Positions 23,215-34,124 of a stretch of DNA of 64,000 nt are shown piece by piece; position 1 is the first letter of the stretch; the number at the start of each line of letters is the position of its first letter. Under the pieces are notes generated by a model that worked only from the letters and a program-made list of their open reading frames with translations, ran no database searches and was not told the DNA's origin. Origin of the DNA: Hydractinia symbiolongicarpus (lineage: Eukaryota; Cnidaria; Hydrozoa; Anthoathecata; Hydractiniidae); NCBI RefSeq assembly GCF_029227915.1, contig NC_079887.1, forward strand, positions 15,559,650 through 15,623,649, written 5' to 3'. The translations under genes and the position numbers were made by a program.

Positions 23215-25304
23215 ATGAAGTTGGTTATTACTTTCGCCTTTCTTTTTCTAGCAGTAAAAGCAGGTATATTGTTGTAATATATTCCTAATACTACGTTTAA
23301 TTTTCTTTCATCTTGTACGTTCTGTGGAGGTAAATTGCCAGCTATGTGAAATCTAACGAAATCCACGTTTTGTTTTAGCTCCGTTTTACAACGACGATCA
23401 AGAATTAGATAACTTGGAAACGGAACTCATAGTTGCGAGAAGAGGTAATGTTACAATCAATGTCAAATTTACTTCCTATTAATAACGTACAAACTCTGTT
23501 AACAATAACTGTTACTCGCTTCATTTAGATGAAAAAGACCATAGTTTATCACAACAGTTAAAAGAAGCTTCAGATACGCTAGTAAAAATTTCCTGTACGT
23601 AGTTATTATTAACGTTAAAATTTTTAATAGACAAGTGGCTGGCTAAAAGTTTTTGTTTCACGTCGTGCTTCACTACTTTGGCCGATCAAAACGTTGTAGT
23701 AAGGAATTTGGGTAGTATCTAAAGAGGCACATTCAGGTGCTGCAATGAGAGGAAGTCAAGAGTAATTAAAACATACCGTATATATAGTGTTGTCAGTAGA
23801 AGCTTTTAAAATTTTTGTCACTATATTTTAGCGATCTTAAATGATCAATTAAAAGATGCAAAAAAGGAGAGCCAAAAGGGAAAAGGGGAAGGAAGACGTG
23901 GGGGAAAAACAAAAGGCGGACGTGGAGGAAAGAAAAAAGGCGGACAAGGTGGAAAAAAGAAAGGTGGACGTGGAGGAAAAGGCACATGGTCAACTAAAGT
24001 GCCACCGCAAACACAAGAACCAAGAACACGTGAACCAAGAACACGTGAACCAAGAACACAAGAACCAAGAACACGTGAACCAAGAACACGTGAGCCAAGA
24101 ACGCAAGAACCAAGAACACGTGAGCCAAGAACGCAAGAACCAAGAACACGTGAGCCAAGAACGCAAGAGCCAAGAACACAAGAGCCAAGAACACGTCAAC
24201 CTAGAACACAAGAGCCAAGAACACAAGAACCAAGAACACGTGAACCAAGAACGGAAGAGCCTAGAACACAAGAGCCCAGAACACGTGAACCAAGAACACA
24301 AGAACCAGGAACACAAGAGCCAAGAACACGTGAACCAAGAACACAAGAACCAGGAACACAAGAGCCAAGAACACATGAACCAAGAACACAAGAACCAGGA
24401 ACACAAGAGCCAACCGTGCCTACAAGAACTGATAGCCCAATGCCAGCAACGCCCCAAGACTCCTATAGAAGTGATAAAATCGTGGCAAGAGAGTTAGACC
24501 ACATCAGAAATGAACTTGCATTAATTGAAGGTAACGTTTTATAGCTATAGCATAGTATTACACTGATTTTAATAACTCTTTGAGTGTTCACATACCTGTC
24601 TTCAAGAACAAACATCATTTTCTTTAATACGCAGTTAAATATTAAAAAAGCATACTTAATTAAATAAATGACTCAACAACAAGGCTCTCGGATGAAGCTA
24701 ATATCCAGTAGGTAGCGATAGTTAATATAATTAAATTAAGGGGAACTATTGAGTTATCTACATTTTATAAATACTGACCCAAACCAAGGTTTTAAAATTC
24801 AGACAAAACAAAGATGACAATAAATTTGTTTATCATGCAGTAGCTAATTACTACAAATATAGTTGCTCTTAGCGAGTTGCTTCAGCACCCGTGGACATCA
24901 GAATAACATTCTACAATCAGAGCAGAGAAATAATTAAGCAATAGTGAAAAGCCACAAAAGGCACAACTAGTTCTCACAACTTTATTCGCTCACATTCGTT
25001 TGTCATGGAGATCATGATGATTTATATTAACACAAATGTAAATAAAGGCAAGCATAATAAAAAAAAATACTAAAGTTCCAGTCTTATAAACTATCACCTG
25101 TCGGCCATACTCCGGGCTTTGCCAAATGGTGGGTTCTTAGTACGGCAAAGTAGCGTTTCAGCTAATTTCTTTTACATAATACGTGTACTAATACTAAAAA
25201 TGTTCCGTAAAATATGCCTTACTCTTATTATAGTCATTTTATAGAAAAATATTTTTGTTTTGTTTTTAGGCATGATTCCAAAGATCAAAAGAAAGGTGTT
25301 GTAA
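23215..25304 (+). CDS. Secreted EPRT-repeat protein, five exons
   Basis: Coding exons are 23215-23263, 23379-23444, 23529-23594, 23832-24530 and 25270-25304. All have GT donors and AG acceptors, all four introns are in phase 1, and the join is 915 nt (304 residues). Seen in order: a signal peptide MKLVITFAFLFLAVKA; a short acidic/Leu-rich helical part (about 17-60) split over two exons of exactly 66 nt; a basic Gly/Lys/Arg linker of GGK and GGR units (about 70-107); about 28 tandem pentapeptides of the form (Q/R)EPRT (about 115-255); a tail with a predicted helix and a basic end KIKRKVL. There are no cysteines. I do not recognise the family. The composition suggests an extracellular structural or adhesive protein, which is inference. 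AATAAA follows at 25416. Confidence 0.8.
24005..24412 (+). repeat. 15-bp coding minisatellite (EPRT pentapeptides)
   Basis: A 15-bp unit, ACACGTGAACCAAGA or ACACAAGAACCAAGA with GAGCC and CCAGGA variants, is repeated about 27 times in frame within exon 4 of the secreted gene. The two main variants alternate and specify REPRT or QEPRT. The opposite strand is also open through the array, a by-product of repeat composition. Confidence 0.92.
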
Positions 25305-25415
25305 ATGGAAATTGAATGTTAAAAACGGATCTAAAAGTATATGCACCTAATTCCACTATAATATAATTTGCACTATAGCTACATTGTAGTTGATAAATAA
25401 AAAATAACTCAATTA

Positions 25416-25421
25416 AATAAA
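25416..25421 (+). terminator. Polyadenylation signal AATAAA
   Basis: Canonical AATAAA about 112 bases after the stop codon of the EPRT-repeat gene, followed within 30 bases by T-rich sequence. Confidence 0.55.
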
Positions 25422-25429
25422 GAAGTATA

Positions 25430-27750
25430 TGTATGTTTATTTTCAGCCTTGGGCCCAAGTATTTACCCTTACACTTTGTCGGTACGAGTAGAAACAAAAT
25501 GCGGATTGTAAATAAGTACCAGTTGTAAAATATCCACTTTGCGAATACAGTATACCTTTAATAAGACAAGAATTGGGATATTTAAAATCGTTCGAGTTAT
25601 TTGAGCAGTAAAAAATGACTTATCTTTGCAATCTTTCGAATATATGGCCAATTTAGCATGATTCTTTGAACTGGCAAAAGTATCTTGCTCGAGAAAATTT
25701 CGCATTTATTAATAATAATTATAAATGTAAACAATTTAGTGTGCAGCACGAAAAAATACTGAGATTTAAGGTAGCCTTAATTTAGATATACCAGCCTTTT
25801 AGGTCAATTGCACCAAAACATAAATGTTGTATTTGAGACTGATACTCGAATCATGTAAGGCCTCCGACAACATGTCACAATATCAAAACAATAATAAACA
25901 TCGTTTGGAATCATGTGAAGCTCCAGAAACACCATGATTCTCGAATTATAGAGAAAAAATACTCTTTGGGACAAAAATAATTGCTAGAATTAAGGCGTTG
26001 TTCCTGTTACGGAGATTCGACTGTTAGAGAGTTATCGTTCGTGCGTTAAGAAGAATTTTTCGATAAAGAAAGTCGAATTATAAAGAGTCTACTGAACTTG
26101 ATTTAATGAACAATGACCTGTTTATCTCAATATATTAGTTCAACGGAGCAGGCAGCAAACCGCGATGTTTGCCGAGGAAACTTTGTTGAAAAATATGACA
26201 TGTACAAATTAAACCATTGTATTGATCGTGATATAAAAGCGTTAAATAAACAAAATCTATTTTAACACACATCTCAAAACGTAATTACGTAGTGAAAAGA
26301 GAAACCAGGCATCACAACGCTGCACCAGAATACTATAAATTCTATGTTATTAATATTCCTATACTCTATTATTAATATTCCTGCTCTGTCTTTAAGCGAG
26401 AACGTAGCTGTGCTAAGGACGCACGAAATAACAAATCCGATATACTTCTCCCGACAATGTTTTCATTACGCGCGCATGTTAAATCCATTACGAAGCTCGC
26501 ATTCACGCAATAATTAATTCACAATGTTTGACGGAGATGCGATTTTCTATTTTCGTTGACGATACGGAAATAAATTGATCTGAACACGAGTTCGCGTTTT
26601 TTTTTGCCTTAATATTAAAGTACTTGTTACTATACCGACAATAATAACATTGTTATCTTTAATCATGGAGTGTATAGTTGGCCGGAAATATCTAGTTAGT
26701 CATATAATTTGAATGAAGCTAGGTGATAACTCAAACACTTTTCAATCACGAAAAATGTTTTAGGCTATGATATGGTAACATTAGCCAGCAGGCAGCAGAA
26801 CATAGAACGCGTTTTTCTAAAAAGTCATTTAGTCAGCTACAATATTTTCACAGGTTGTAACTACAATATGCAACCATATTTTATGGACGACTATTATTCT
26901 GTCAATAAAGAATGTCGGTTGACTGATTTTGCTTGTAAAGTAAAGTAAATGAATTTAATCAATGTGTTAACAACAAGGGGTACTTACAGGTTTTGTCATA
27001 AAACAACAACAACAAAAAAATAAGGATATACGAAATTGGTACGACAGCCGAAAATTCTAATCGGTTAATAACTAGTCTTTATTAACGACACTTATTGTCA
27101 ACACGTCACAATTCACGGAGCAAAGAAGATATCACAGGTAATAACTTCAGGTCAATAGTGTAAAGCTATTGCACTAACTCTAATAACCGTAAATGTAAAG
27201 CTACTCAAGTTTCCCGCTTTTATAAGTTTTACTTGTTTAGCTAGTTTACATCCGGTGAAATGCATACGTCCAACAGAACACAGTCTCGGATGTAAGGCCA
27301 TCATCAAGGGGAATAAAAAACAATTTTATAGACGCTTTTTTTAAATTATGAGCGTTTAATTTACAAATAATTGGTTTATCTAAGCATTTCATTCCAGAGA
27401 AACCTAAAGGGCGAAAAAATCTCTAAGAAATGTCTGGGAATAAAAAAAATTTCCACAAAGCATGTCGATGTTTCTTTTTCTCCTCCAAAATAATAAAAAG
27501 CGTCCAATTCCTACACAGAAATAACTGCACACCACAAGTTACATATTATAGGACAGAGAAAGTATTTTGAATTAAAATGTCGCATTTGTAAAATTCGTTT
27601 AATACATGCTGATAATTAAACCTTTGTCAGCTTGTGCATACTTAAAAACATAAGGAACGAAAATACCATGCAAGAAATAATTTGTGGCAAATGTTACTTT
27701 GAAGTTTCACTGTTGTCTTTTTGCAATCTTACTCCAGACATTATCGGTTT
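25430..27750. other. No gene seen
   Basis: AT-rich intergenic DNA between the EPRT-repeat gene and the convergent GPCR gene. No coding, RNA or repeat signature was recognised. Confidence 0.5.
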
Positions 27751-27758
27751 AAAGCTTG

Positions 27759-28703
27759 TTATCCGCGTGTATTGACTTTAAATGTGGATGTTCTTCGTAG
27801 CAAAATTAGTGCACTGAACAAGGAATTGAAATGTAAACATAACACGCCAATGTTTATCCAATAATATCCAGATCGTTTTCGTGTGTCCATGATCACTGGG
27901 TGGTACGTCTGCATTGCCTGAGTAATCATTCGTGGAACTGTAGTGAGGACATTGAATAAAATCAACAAACTTATAGTGTTAATTATCTTTCTGTTGTGAC
28001 TGTTTACGTTTTCTCCTCCTTCTAGCATAACAGATTCTTTTCTGTTGACAATGCCAACTAGCATCATTTGTATGATACAGGGGAGAAAAACAACACAAGC
28101 TTCTATGATTATTTGAGATAAACCAACTTGCATTGGATTTCCAACATCTGCTTCTTTAAAAGTCATTGCATTCGAGCTGACTAGCCAGTATTGATGAGCT
28201 GCTCCCATGGAAATAATTAAACAGAAAATAAAACATATAACACGATATAGTATATTAAGTCGGTTTATTAAATCTCCACTCAATCTGGAAATTGTTAGAA
28301 CGACCAATCTATCGATGGATATTCCAACAGTTATGAACCAAGAGTATATCATGGGAAAGAGATAACAAAATTGCACCGCTACTCGTATTTTGCAATTGAA
28401 GTTATCACCGAAGTTGATAAACTTTAGCATCACAATAGGCAAGGATAGCATACCATTCAAGAGATTAGACACAGTTAAAACCACAAACTGCACATTAATG
28501 CGTGTTTTTTCTTCCTTTTTAAATCTGCTGTATACATAGGCGTTCAAGACAACAATAAGACAAGTCGTGACACCATAAAGAGATATTAAAATAATTCTAT
28601 CCAACATCTTTGGGCCATTGATGGCGTCGGTAACCACTTCATAACATAAAAAGATTCTTGTATCGTTTGCCAACGTTGAATTTAGTTTTTCGTAACTGTC
28701 CAT
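27759..28703 (-). CDS. Divergent rhodopsin-type (class A) 7TM receptor
   Basis: The 314-residue frame has seven hydrophobic segments typical of a class A GPCR. The start is taken at 28703 because an acceptor (TTGCTTTCTTTAG) ends one base before that ATG. Seen: a glycosylatable N-terminus; TM1 with LNAYVYSRF; TM2 with VSNLLNGMLSLP; the TM3 Cys (NCKIRV) and an SIDR motif in place of DRY; a TM4 Trp-poor segment; TM6 without CWxP; and a TM7 ending HFNSLFSALILL in place of NPxxY. It acts at the plasma membrane. The ligand is unknown; the changed DRY and NPxxY fit the large divergent orphan receptor families of cnidarians. A non-coding first exon probably lies near 29300-29400. Confidence 0.85.
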   Translation of the reverse strand: MDSYEKLNSTLANDTRIFLCYEVVTDAINGPKMLDRIILISLYGVTTCLIVVLNAYVYSRFKKEEKTRINVQFVVLTVSNLLNGMLSLPIVMLKFINFGDNFNCKIRVAVQFCYLFPMIYSWFITVGISIDRLVVLTISRLSGDLINRLNILYRVICFIFCLIISMGAAHQYWLVSSNAMTFKEADVGNPMQVGLSQIIIEACVVFLPCIIQMMLVGIVNRKESVMLEGGENVNSHNRKIINTISLLILFNVLTTVPRMITQAMQTYHPVIMDTRKRSGYYWINIGVLCLHFNSLFSALILLRRTSTFKVNTRG

Positions 28704-29296
28704 TCTAAAGAAAGCAAACATTAACAAGAGTTAGTCAAAGCAAAAGAATATATGATTCGCAAACTTTTTTTTATCATATTGTTGAGAAATTTCAAGACAT
28801 TTGATTGATTGATGTACACGAGGTATAATCTGGTTTAATTTCACTCTATCTCTCCTTCTGAAAGTAAGGATAATAATAAAGCTTCTATTTAATAACCACC
28901 AACTCTAAAAAAAATCAGGAAATGCAAAAGCTTCCTAAATTAGTCATTTTTTGCGTAAATTTATGTCAAATTTTTGGAAGAGAAAAAGTATCTGATACGA
29001 TTCTGGAATATAACGAACATTAACTTACTCATTGCTATTAGAAATGATCTTATTCAGACGAAAAGGTTGTCAATATTGTATATGTCCTGAGAAGTGTTAT
29101 AAATTTATAAATTATGTATATCAAACGTTTTAGTACAGTTACTGGCTAGGGTTAGAATTCGTGTTTATTACACATAGTACCCGGGGCATAAACATAATGT
29201 TAATTTTATCACATTCCTGTAAAATATACATCAAACAAGATAATATTTGACATATTTTGGTCAGATCTTACCCCAGAAGGAAGAAAATATACTTAC

Positions 29297-29405
29297 CCAG
29301 AAATGCTCACATGTGTTCTATTTGCTTGCTCTTTGATAGGCTTGATCCGATTATGACATCCCTCACAGGTGACAATGCTGTATATCTAGGGTAGATTCAT
29401 GGCAC
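29297..29405 (-). other. Probable 5' non-coding exon of the GPCR gene
   Basis: On minus a consensus donor (GTAAGT, 29291-29296) ends a short segment about 590 bp upstream of the coding exon's acceptor at 28705. The exon's own 5' limit is not determined and 29405 is approximate. Confidence 0.35.
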
Positions 29406-29409
29406 TTAA

Positions 29410-31675
29410 CTTGAAAAGAAAACGGGTTAATAAATGATTTAAAAAGAGACTTTGGTGTAGTTTCCTTTGTAATGAAAATATTTTCAAGAAGCAGGTGTAT
29501 TTCTGATTTATATTTCGAGTTTTATCTTGACTATCATAAAACAAAAAACAGTTATAAAACAATCATAAAAAACAGGAAGTTTGACACATCGCTTTAAACC
29601 GTGGAAGGATTAGTAATAACTTTTCATATAGGCCACAGCTTATAAGCAACACGAGGCTAAACTCCCTCAAAAAAAAGTAAGAAACTGATAGCTGATGTTG
29701 GACAGCATAACTGGATAGTAGCAAATATAAAATTGAAAGGCAAAGCAACAAGGGGTATTACAAAACAATAGTTTCTGAGACTTTCTCTGTTTTAAAAGAC
29801 ATGCAAGTTTCATACCGGAAAAAATAGAATTCAAACGGAAGTTTGATTTCGATTAGCACATCAGCCTAACCTGCGCCTAAGTGAGCAAATAGGTACGTAG
29901 ATCGTCTGCCCAAGTGGGATGTAGCAAGATAGGACCAACAAGAAGCAACAGATAACCTGTACGATGCAGAAACCCGAGCAAAATCGAGACTCTGCCTTAT
30001 ATTTTGTGTGGTTTTTTTTCTTTTAAAGCTTACCTTTCACTTAAACACAGGTTGAGTTCGTTCGAAAGAACTTTAAAATTGACCTATGAATTTTATTTTT
30101 TTTGGAGAATATTTATTGGTCTTTACGTTGCTTAATGTTGCCTTTTATGCGAATTTATGACATCATCAGGTAGCTCTGAAACAAAAAAGTGCTGTCGTCA
30201 TGATTTTTACGTCACCAAAATTCCCTAAAATCCATCTATTGTTCTTGTAACTGAGCGGATTTTTACTAGTGTTAAACTCATTAAATTTTATTTTATTTTT
30301 TTGGTCAATCTTTTTTTGTCTAAGTTGTTAGTTTTAAATTGTTTGAAATCGAAAACTCTTTTAAAAATCGAAGCTTCCGAAATGCTTTTTGACTTGTGTT
30401 GTTCCATTTTATATTGCAGTGCAGCACATAAAAAACTTTCTGGCGCATTACCCAAGATATGTTAAAACGTCTTATACCTTCAACGTTAAACTATACATTG
30501 TTAAATTTAAGGTACAAAAAGAAGTAAAAATGGGCTTTTAACAACAAACGCTTACAAATCCGGCAGGAACTTAAACTTTATAAAAGCTATATACCTATAG
30601 TTATATAGACGATTTCATGCACGGCAAAAAAGTTAGTTTTAAGTTATCTCGGGGCAAAGTCAATCAAGACCCATTTTTTATTTCTTTTTATTTTGCAACC
30701 AAATAACGCTAAATAGGAATGTTCGAACTGATGAAAAACTCTCATTTGATATGCAACGAAATCGCTATAAGGAGAACAAAAAAAGGGAATATGCCACAAG
30801 GGAAGAAAGCAGTTAAACTACACTTTTACACTTTAAGTAGTTTTTAATTAGGAAATATCACACAGTACGTGTGTGAATACATATGTGTTACTAAACCCCT
30901 TTCCATGTTATTTTGCCGCGTCACATATGTACATTATTCATTCTTTTAACCTATATATAATTTATTAGGTTGACGATCGTTTACTTTGTATTTATTTCTA
31001 GCGGCCTAAAGCTTTCACCTCCTTTTTTCATGAAAACAATCACTTTTTTCATTATTGATTCATAACTGCAACGTCGAATTAATTAAACTCTTTTTTTGCA
31101 CTTTGGTTTTTGTGACATAGCGAACTGTATTTTTTGTTTTTATTAATTTAGGGTTGTTATTGCTGTTATTATCAATAAGGGTCCTGCAAAGGCTTAATAC
31201 TATATGTATTTGGTGCTTTTCAGGTCGAAATAGGTCGAAATAGTGCTGATGTACACCTTTTGTCGATCCACAAGTCAAGAATGTAAAATAATCTTTAAAT
31301 AAGTTTTTTCCGTTTAAGTTTGGAATTCACGCGAAATAAGAATTCTGAAGATCGAAGCACCCACGCTTTACAATTACTTCTGTGGATGCAGGCATTAGTA
31401 CCACCTAGTGTTTAAATAAAACCGATTTTCAAATCGAAGTTTTGTCTTTCAGTTATTTTGTCGAGATATTGCCTGTTTCACCCTGGTTTAGCTTTTCTTT
31501 CGTCCAAAAATTATCGCATCAGTTGGAAGACGAGTCAGCCTAGCGAAAATGCGCTTCACTCAATCCATACGTGTGACACTTGAGGAACAAAAGCGGCCAA
31601 AAAGGCGCTTGAAATAACGCATGGTACTCAGTTTTTTGGTTAGGCGTCGAGCAGCAAAATGTCATATTTTGCCTA
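29410..31675. other. No gene seen
   Basis: AT-rich DNA. Open frames at 29563-29751 and 31060-31278 have no recognisable features. Confidence 0.5.
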
Positions 31676-31677
31676 TA

Positions 31678-32553
31678 CAGTAGACTCCCGGTTATTCAAA
31701 CCTGACTTATTCGGAATTCTCGGTTATTCGAAGCGATTTTCATTCCCTTTGAATTTTCTAACTCGTTTTAGAGTAAATCTCTCTGAGTTATTCAAACTTC
31801 AGTTATTCGAAAATTGGTTTATTTGAAGTGGTTTTCTACCCCCCTTGGCTCAATATTCTCTCAGTTATTCAAAATTCTTGACAATAGCTGGAGTAAAAGT
31901 GAGAATTTTCATCTTCAAACACTTTTTATAAAAGAAAAATAGTCTATTCTAAAAATAAAACTATGTACAAAGCAATTTTTTTAAAAGTGGAATGCTTTCA
32001 CCATTTCCAGAAAATTCAAGCAAACAAGTGATTCGCATTCCTTTGTCATATTTATCGCCTTACCTGTGACTTTCACAAAACAACTATTCAATGGATCTGA
32101 TCTTAGGAAGTAAAATATAGTCTTTGTATATTTTCCACTTAGTCCCTTTGGTAAGTGACCCACTACATTGTTCTTCTTGTCGTCAAGGACAGTCACAGCA
32201 TATTTGTCGACTTCATTCATAGGCTCCATTCGTGTTTTAAGAACTTGTCCAATAACAGGTTCCCACTTGCTTCGGTACACATGAAACCCCATAACTGTTG
32301 AAGTTGTTTCAAAGTTCCTTAGAATTATTATCTCCATCGGATCTTCATTGTTTACTATCAATGACATAAGATCCATAATGATTGTGTTACTTCTCCTCGA
32401 CTGCAGTGACTACTTTTTTATTTAAACCCCTCTAAAAAACCCATCAAAATGAAAATTGGATCAAAATAAGAAAATTTTCAGTTATTCGAGCTTTCGGTTA
32501 TTCGAAGTAAATTCCTATCCCCAGTGGAGCTTCGAATAACCGGGAGTCTACTG
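31678..32553. mobile_element. Tigger/pogo-type element carrying a HIRAN-like ORF (876 bp)
   Basis: Both ends carry CAGTAGACTCCCGGTTATTC in inverted orientation, flanked by TA on each side (31676-31677 and 32554-32555), the Tc1/mariner-class target duplication. Copies of GGTTATTCGAA recur just inside both ends. The termini resemble Tigger/pogo elements. Instead of a DDE transposase the interior holds one intact minus-strand ORF with a HIRAN-like domain. Confidence 0.85.
31981..32376 (-). CDS. HIRAN-like domain protein inside a transposon
   Basis: The 131-residue frame, with ATG at 32376, is uninterrupted. From about residue 30 it shows a pattern typical of HIRAN domains: GFHVYRSKWEPVIGQVL, then EPMNEVDKYAVTVLDD, then VVGHLPKGLS. 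HIRAN domains are small beta-barrels, some of which bind single-stranded 3' DNA ends, as in HLTF. Here the domain stands alone, with no helicase or nuclease region. It occupies nearly half of a Tigger-type element, so it probably moved with the transposon. Whether it has a role in transposition or is a captured passenger cannot be decided from sequence. Lack of stops in an otherwise transposase-free element suggests it is fairly young or was maintained. Confidence 0.65.
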   Translation of the reverse strand: MDLMSLIVNNEDPMEIIILRNFETTSTVMGFHVYRSKWEPVIGQVLKTRMEPMNEVDKYAVTVLDDKKNNVVGHLPKGLSGKYTKTIFYFLRSDPLNSCFVKVTGKAINMTKECESLVCLNFLEMVKAFHF

Positions 32554-32555
32554 TA

Positions 32556-33533
32556 CTTCTCTTAGCAACGGGTAACCATGGCAACCAATCAATGAAAATT
32601 TTAACTCAATTTTGTCGTACCGTCACATACTATGATATCCTTATCAAGTATCTTCAGAAAAGACAATCCTCTGCGTTACAGTTTTTTTCTAGGGAAACCA
32701 CGTTAAACTGCATCTGTCCCTATATGTTATGCGTGCGATTGTAGCAAGTTTCGAATATTAATTTCAGAAAGTTGAGTAACTCGCGAAATCATTTTAATAT
32801 AATATATTAATAACTGATTGTGGGAAATTTCTAACTTAAGTCTTTCAATATTACCCGTCTGCAAAATAAGTCTCCATAAAATTGTACAAAAGCGGTCTTT
32901 TGCAAAATAATTTTTTTAAAAGCCAGGTATCCACTTTCAAAATTGTCTCAATTTGAGCTAAATATTAATTTTGTATTTTCTAGTCAAAAAGTTTGTAAAG
33001 AGCACTCTGGGTAACATGAAAAGCATATCTAACAAATATTAGTTTTATAGCAAGCATGTCTGAATTTGATACCATATTTCCTATGTTTATATTGATAAAT
33101 GATCAAAGTAGGAACTACTTTGTGATGGTAACCGTGGTCAACCATGATATATATCTTTCCTAATTTGTAGGCTTTTTATCCAACTAAATTTTAATTCTGG
33201 CGTGATTTTGACTACCATGTTTGTTACACTGTTTCACAATTTCAACTAATCTGCTTCTGTATGCTTTAAGGTGATCTTCTTTCTTTTTATAAGACGTGAT
33301 TACAAATGTTTCTAGTTGAAAACGTTCGAAATAATCTAATTATGCGGGACGTCAAAATAATTAGAAATAGAAGGAAGCAAATATTTTTATTTTCTGTATC
33401 TAAATATAAAATTAAAATGATTTTAGACCTACTTTTTCAATTTTAGTAGTAGGTTATAGCCGGTTCTGCCTCACCTTAAGGAAATTATTTTCAGTTGCTC
33501 TTTTCCCTAAAATCGCCAGTCAAAATAAAAAAC
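32556..33533. other. No gene seen
   Basis: AT-rich spacer between the Tigger-type element and the Polinton region. Nothing was recognised. Confidence 0.5.
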
Positions 33534-33688
33534 TTAAAAACATCCAAAATTAATCACGCTGCCACCAACCATGTCATATGTCTCTTTCAAGCCACCACAA
33601 AAGCAATCCTTTAACACACTCTCAAAATTCTTCTGAATATCAAATATGAGTCTCCCAAAGCCCTCGCACCCCACCCAAGGACAGTTGT
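33534..33688 (-). CDS. Unrecognised terminal exon
   Basis: On minus a splice acceptor (ATTTTTCTAG, ending at 33689) is followed by 51 open codons and a TAA at 33534-33536. It begins in phase 1 with an NCPWVGCEGFGRL segment and ends GGSVINFGCF. The Cys-rich start could be a C2H2-like finger. No upstream exon was found. It may be unrelated to, or a decayed part of, the adjacent Polinton. Confidence 0.3.
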
Positions 33689-34124
33689 CTAGAAAAATAT
33701 ATTAAATGAGCCAGAAATCAAGATTAAAAAAATTTTCTGTACAGTAGAAATACAATGATTATGGAAAATTTTCGAAAATCTTTGATATTTGATAGAAAAT
33801 ATTGTAAATTCCATTGGCAATAATAAAACTGCCAAACAGGTTCGTGACACCATTTTTTAACCGAATGAAAAGAGTAATTGCAAAACTCTCTTGTAATTTC
33901 TCAGTTAAAGGACAAACTCAAATCCAGAAAAGGACCAAAGTTAGAGAAAAGAGCATTGGGAAGTGCATATAAAACATACACATTTTCTGGAATAGAGGGA
34001 CTCGATGTACAGGGTTATATTGAATCATGTTGACGTGGTCTAAACCATGTCATTTAAACACAAAGAACCATTTCTCTTATTCTAATAATCGAACTCGAGC
34101 GACTAAATATAACGACTGGAAAGT

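Noticed and set aside
23990-24457. Long minus-strand open frames through the EPRT repeat, reading CSWFL-type repeats
   Set aside because: They arise because the 15-bp repeat lacks stops in several frames. The plus frame joins correctly to four other exons and a signal peptide.
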